From positions 2,232,001 to 2,296,000 of the forward strand of contig CAVRAV010000001.1 in NCBI GenBank assembly GCA_963719165.1: a stretch of 64,000 nucleotides of DNA. Direction: 5' to 3'. The translations under genes were made by a program, and so were the position numbers. Origin of the DNA: JAOUEA01 sp963719165 (lineage in GTDB: Bacteria; Actinomycetota; UBA4738; HRBIN12). The notes under the pieces were generated by a model. It was not told the DNA's origin. It saw nothing but the letters and a program-made list of their open reading frames with translations, and ran no database searches. Positions 60,587 through 64,000 of this stretch are shown one piece after another; position 1 is the stretch's first letter, and each line of letters starts with the position of its first letter.

Positions 60587-62980
60587 TCATGCCCGCCTTC
60601 CGACCACGACCGTGACGCTCGTGCCCTTGTCCGCGCGGACGCCGCTGCCCGGCGACTGCGCGACGACGCGATCGAACGTCGTCGGGTCCGTCACGATCCG
60701 ATCCACGACGACGACTACGAAGCCGGCGCCTTCCAACGCGTTGCGCGCCGCGGAGGCCGACAGGCCGATGACCCGCGGAACCTGGGCCGCGGCCGCGACT
60801 CCGTCGCTCACCTCCAGGACCACGATGGTTCCCAAACCCGCGGTAGACCCGCCCGCGGGGGTCTGAGCGACCACGGTGCCGGCGGGTTCGGACGAGTGCG
60901 TCGTCGTCGCAGAGCTCTGGAACCCGGCCGCGACGAGGGTCTTCTTCGCGGCTGCCTCGAGCAGCCCGACCACGCTGGGGACCGAGCCCTGCGGGGGAGC
61001 CGGCGCCGACGGGAAACCGAGGGCGGGCATCCCCTCCATCACCCGGGCCATGTAGTTGTGCCAGATGGGCGCGGCGACGGTGCCGCCGAAGACGTCGCCC
61101 ATGGAGTAGAGCCTCCCCGGCGGCCCCACCCAGACGGCGGTCACGACCTGGTTCGTGTAGCCCACGAACCAGACGTTCGTGTTGCCGTTGGCCGTGCCCG
61201 TCTTCCCCGCCACCGGCCACGTACCCAGGGCGGCGTTCGTGCCTGTCCCTGAGGACACGACGCTCTGCAGCATCGACGTGATCAGGTGCGCGATATCGGG
61301 CTTGATCGCGGGTGCGCATTCAGGCTGGTGCTGATAGACGGTGCCGCGGTCATCGGTGATCTTCTCGACGGTGTACGGCACGCAGTGGACCCCACCGTTC
61401 GCGAGCGTCTGATAGCCGGAGGCCTGATCCAGTGGTGTGACGGGAACCGAGCCGGTGGCCAAAGCGAGTACCGGCACGAGGTCCGAGGTCACCCCCATGC
61501 GATGCGCCATGTCGACCACGTTCTGTGCTCCCACGTCCTGGATGAGCTGCGCGAACACCACGTTCACCGAATCGGTGGTGGCCGTGTACAGATTGATGAG
61601 GCCGGAGTCGCCGGGGCCTTCGGCGTTCGTGACGCAGTTGCATGAGCTGCCCGGCCAACCGCCGGGTGGGTAATAAGGGGACTTGCTGGGGTAGGTCTGG
61701 GTGGGCGGGATCCCCTCGTTGAAGGCCGCCGCGAGGATGTAGGGCTTGAACGAGGATCCCGGGGCGTGCGGGGTGTTCGCCAGGTCCAACTTATCCTTCG
61801 CGAAGTTCCGCCCGGACAGCAACGTGCGGATCGCCCCCGTGGCCACGTCCTCGGAAACGATCGAAACGTCGGGCGGGAGCGACCCCGGCGGGTGGTAGGG
61901 GGTGGCGTAGGAGTACGGCGCGTTCGCGGCGGCCTGAGCGTAGGCCTGCCACGTCGGGTCGAAGGTGGTCGTGATGCTGAGGCCGCCCTCGTACAACTTG
62001 CGCTTGCGTGCCTCCACGGACTTGCCCAGGCTGTCGAACTCCCCGTTCGGGTTCCCGAGGATCTGCCGGACGAGATAGGTCACGAAGTACGGCTGCGTCT
62101 TCTTGCGGAACACGCCCGCGTCCTTCGCCAGGCCCAAGGGCCTGCTCTTGGCGAGCGCCCCTCGGGCCGGGGTCAGGATCCCCTGGCCGATCATGCGGTT
62201 GAGCACGTCGTTGCGACGCACGCGCGCCTTCGTCGGGTGCGCGATGGGATCGTAGTAGTTGGGCGATCGGATCAACCCCGCGAGCGTCGCGCCCTCGGTC
62301 AGGGTGAGTTTCGAGGCGGGCTTGTTGAAGTAGTACTCGGCCGCTGTGCCGATCCCGTACACGCCGTTCGCGAGGTAGATCTGGTTGAGGTACAGCTCGA
62401 AGATCTGGTCCTTGGTGTACTTCTTCTCCACCCGGATCGCCAGGGCGAACTCCTGGAGCTTGCGCTCGAACGTTCGATCGTAGGGATCGAGTCCGAGTGT
62501 GTTCTTCACGAGCTGCTGGGTGATGGTGGATGCACCCTCGACGACCGTGCCCGCCCGCGCGTTCGCGATGGTGGCGCGCAGCAGCGACGTCCAGTTGAGC
62601 GGACCGTGCTGGTAGAAGCCTGAGTCCTCGATTGCGAGGACGGCCTCCTGCGCGGGCTCGCTGATCTTCTTCAGGCGAACGTTCTCGCGGTTGTCCAGGA
62701 ACACGGTCGCGAGCACGGTCTTACCGTCCCGCGCGTAGATGGTGGAGCGTTCAGGGAAGCGTGGGATCCGCGTGAAGTCCGCGCCCAGCGCCGTGACCTT
62801 GTCGTCGATCTGCCTCACGCCCACGGCGGCGCCGACGAACGGCGGTGCGAGCACCACGGCCATCAGCCCGGAGGCGAGCAGGATGACCGGGACGAGCAGC
62901 AGGACGGCCCATGGCTTGAATCCGGATCGGTCGTGCAACGGGCGGGGGTCCGCCCCGCGTGGTGAGGAAGGCGCGCCCAT
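60587..62980 (-). CDS. class A penicillin-binding protein with two PASTA domains
   Basis: This 797-residue bifunctional enzyme builds peptidoglycan. After a cytoplasmic N-terminus and one membrane helix (WAVLLLVPVILLASGLMAVV), a GT51 transglycosylase domain shows AIEDSGFYQHG (catalytic Glu) and STITQQLVKN. The transpeptidase domain shows SSFK (nucleophile Ser in HAPGSSFKPY), SVN and KTGTANG. Two PASTA repeats (SVPSVVGLLEAAAKKTLVAA, QVPRVIGLSASAARNALEGA) end the protein and could sense muropeptide or lipid II. ATG 62980 lies only 49 nt from the divergent NfeD start. Confidence 0.94.
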   Translation of the reverse strand: MGAPSSPRGADPRPLHDRSGFKPWAVLLLVPVILLASGLMAVVLAPPFVGAAVGVRQIDDKVTALGADFTRIPRFPERSTIYARDGKTVLATVFLDNRENVRLKKISEPAQEAVLAIEDSGFYQHGPLNWTSLLRATIANARAGTVVEGASTITQQLVKNTLGLDPYDRTFERKLQEFALAIRVEKKYTKDQIFELYLNQIYLANGVYGIGTAAEYYFNKPASKLTLTEGATLAGLIRSPNYYDPIAHPTKARVRRNDVLNRMIGQGILTPARGALAKSRPLGLAKDAGVFRKKTQPYFVTYLVRQILGNPNGEFDSLGKSVEARKRKLYEGGLSITTTFDPTWQAYAQAAANAPYSYATPYHPPGSLPPDVSIVSEDVATGAIRTLLSGRNFAKDKLDLANTPHAPGSSFKPYILAAAFNEGIPPTQTYPSKSPYYPPGGWPGSSCNCVTNAEGPGDSGLINLYTATTDSVNVVFAQLIQDVGAQNVVDMAHRMGVTSDLVPVLALATGSVPVTPLDQASGYQTLANGGVHCVPYTVEKITDDRGTVYQHQPECAPAIKPDIAHLITSMLQSVVSSGTGTNAALGTWPVAGKTGTANGNTNVWFVGYTNQVVTAVWVGPPGRLYSMGDVFGGTVAAPIWHNYMARVMEGMPALGFPSAPAPPQGSVPSVVGLLEAAAKKTLVAAGFQSSATTTHSSEPAGTVVAQTPAGGSTAGLGTIVVLEVSDGVAAAAQVPRVIGLSASAARNALEGAGFVVVVVDRIVTDPTTFDRVVAQSPGSGVRADKGTSVTVVVGRRA

Positions 62981-62991
62981 CGGGATGGCCC

Positions 62992-63019
62992 AGGATACCC
63001 CGCGGCCCCCGGGTACGAT
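62992..63019. promoter_or_regulatory. back-to-back promoters in the 49-nt gap between the PBP and NfeD genes
   Basis: TACGAT at 63014-63019 lies 10 nt before the NfeD ATG (plus). TATCCT at 62997-62992 lies 11 nt before the PBP ATG (minus). Each -10 falls where the -35 of the other promoter should be, so the two promoters would compete. Confidence 0.45.
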
Positions 63020-63029
63020 AGGCACCGGC

Positions 63030-64000
63030 ATGCGTCGCGCGTTCCCCTTCCTCGTCCTCCTGGCTTCGCTCGTCCTCTCGCCCCTCGCGGCGCGGGCCGC
63101 CGACCCTTCGCCGGCCCTCGACCCGGCGACCAGCACCAAGATCGTGGTGCTCCGCGTCGAGGGGGCGATCGACCGGCCCCTCGCCTCGTACCTGAACGAA
63201 CGCTTGGATCAGGCCGAGGCCGACGGCGCCATCGTGGTGCTGCAGATGGACACCTCGGGGACGCTCGATGGGAACGCGGTGGCCCTGGGCGACCGCATCG
63301 TCTCCATGCGCGTTCCCGTCCTCGTGTGGGTGGGTCCGGCGCCGGCGAAGGCGGCCGGGGCCGGCCTGCTCGCGATGTACGCTTCGTCGGCCGCGGGGGT
63401 CTCGCCGGGCTCGCAGACGGGGCCCCAGGATCCGATCGACCTCGCGGATCCCCTCCCCGCCCCCGCCGGTCTCGACGCCACGATCCAAGGGTGGATCGAC
63501 GCCCGTGGCAAGGACACGCGGATCGCCGCACCCGGCCGGATCATGCCGGCGGCGGACGCCCTCGATCTGGGCATCGCGCAGGTCGCCGCGGTCTCCCTGC
63601 CGGAGTTCCTCGCCGCCATGGACGGCGAGACCGTCCAGTCCGCGGCAGGTCCCGTGACGCTTCACACCCGCATCGCCACAGACGCGCAGCAGGTGAGCGT
63701 GCGATCGGTGGACCTCTCCTTCGACAACATGGGGCCGATCAAACGTGTCGAGCACGGCGTCGCCTCGCCGTCGATCATCTATTTCCTGTTGGTCGTGGGT
63801 CTCGCCTGCCTCGCCTTCGAGCTCACACAGCCAGGGTTCGGCTTCGCGGGGTTCGCCGGCGTCGGGATGCTCGCGCTCGCCGCGTACGGGATCTGGGTCG
63901 TTCCCCCTTCCTGGCTCGGGCTCGGGCTCCTGGTGGGCGGTGTAGGACTGATGACGCTCGATGTACGGCTGCGCAACCTCGGTCTGCTCACGGCCGGCGG
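63030..64000 (+). CDS. NfeD-family membrane protein with ClpP-like domain (3' end outside window)
   Basis: The frame is open from ATG 63030 to the window edge (323 codons). Residues 1-24 are a signal peptide (RRAFPFLVLLASLVLSPLAA). Residues 35-200 are the ClpP/SppA-like domain (IVVLRVEGAIDRPLASYLNE, IVVLQMDTSGTLDG). The nucleophile segment, usually AASAG in active NfeD proteases, reads AKAAGAG near residue 105, so Ser is replaced by Gly and the protease may be inactive. At least three membrane helices follow from residue 250. The partner in most genomes is a stomatin-like protein, which would lie to the right of this window. Confidence 0.85.
   Translation, partial: MRRAFPFLVLLASLVLSPLAARAADPSPALDPATSTKIVVLRVEGAIDRPLASYLNERLDQAEADGAIVVLQMDTSGTLDGNAVALGDRIVSMRVPVLVWVGPAPAKAAGAGLLAMYASSAAGVSPGSQTGPQDPIDLADPLPAPAGLDATIQGWIDARGKDTRIAAPGRIMPAADALDLGIAQVAAVSLPEFLAAMDGETVQSAAGPVTLHTRIATDAQQVSVRSVDLSFDNMGPIKRVEHGVASPSIIYFLLVVGLACLAFELTQPGFGFAGFAGVGMLALAAYGIWVVPPSWLGLGLLVGGVGLMTLDVRLRNLGLLTAG

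Noticed and set aside
60587..63139. Longer form of the PASTA PBP starting within the NfeD gene
   Set aside because: The added N-terminus is Arg-rich and antisense to the NfeD signal peptide; ATG 62980 gives a normal cytoplasmic tail before the membrane helix.
1..64000. CRISPR arrays, insertion sequences, prophage or integrative-element ends
   Set aside because: I found no regularly spaced repeats, transposase or integrase genes, or tRNA-flanking direct repeats.

Overview
The window is a high-GC (roughly two thirds G+C by eye), densely coded stretch of a bacterial chromosome that looks actinobacterial (Actinomycetota, probably an uncultured or deep-branching lineage). The signs are an IclR regulator divergent from leuCD, the ffs-dnaX-recR order, lysC followed by asd, an MptB-like polyprenol-dependent mannosyltransferase, NlpC/P60 and PASTA-PBP cell-wall genes, many GTG starts and many apparently leaderless starts. 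I see no prophage, transposon or CRISPR array. Class-level placement is not supported by anything I can see.

Layout. 1-2.6 kb: a peptide-type ABC transporter (permease cut by the window edge, lipoprotein binding protein) behind the decayed remains of a TetR gene. 2.9-17.9 kb: the most unusual region, one long plus-strand operon of exported proteins. It encodes a giant surface protein with SdrD-like, IPT/TIG and beta-helix parts, three multicopper-oxidase-like proteins, a small membrane-anchored protein, a CopC-CopD fusion and a subtilisin-like protease. 17.9-22.7 kb: a small sigma-region-4-like HTH protein, an OmpR/HisKA two-component pair behind 11-bp GTCAT direct repeats, and a Tat-exported M14 carboxypeptidase. 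22.7-32.3 kb: housekeeping genes (tRNA-Arg, aldo/keto reductase, mannosyltransferase, IclR, leuCD, pncB, Rieske protein, zincin, tadA, two tRNA-Ser). 32.3-44.8 kb: GNAT, HAD and zinc-ribbon genes, SRP RNA, dnaX, recR, an ECF sigma/DUF4349 pair, an S9 peptidase, lysC, asd. 44.8-51.5 kb: a compact five-gene operon (acyl-CoA-reductase/HAD fusion, zinc dehydrogenase, LarA-like protein, PlsC acyltransferase, TetR) with a TetR-type palindrome over its leaderless promoter. 51.5-64 kb: pgi, rpsD, ADP-ribosylglycohydrolase, a glutaredoxin-thioredoxin reductase fusion, an ECF sigma/zinc anti-sigma pair, an NlpC/P60 hydrolase, tRNA-Pro, a phosphoesterase, YqeY, a PASTA-containing class A PBP and an NfeD-type protein cut by the window edge.

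How the parts fit. In the copper operon the copper-ligand motifs are split between two neighbouring proteins: the first keeps only the domain-1 motifs (HWHG and an HCH with type-1-like ligands) and the second keeps only the domain-2 motifs (HPFHPHG and HSH). The third has lost all of them. This suggests a hetero-oligomeric multicopper oxidase working at the cell surface with CopCD handling copper, and it is the best candidate here for an undescribed system. The TetR operon looks like a fatty-acyl reduction and acyl-transfer module.

Four genes (the giant surface protein, the GNAT protein, dnaX and the DUF4349 protein) each carry one reading-frame break. These could be residual assembly indels or real lesions, and read-level checking would separate the two. 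The TetR remnant at 2.2-2.6 kb also has a large internal deletion and a stop codon, so it is a true pseudogene.
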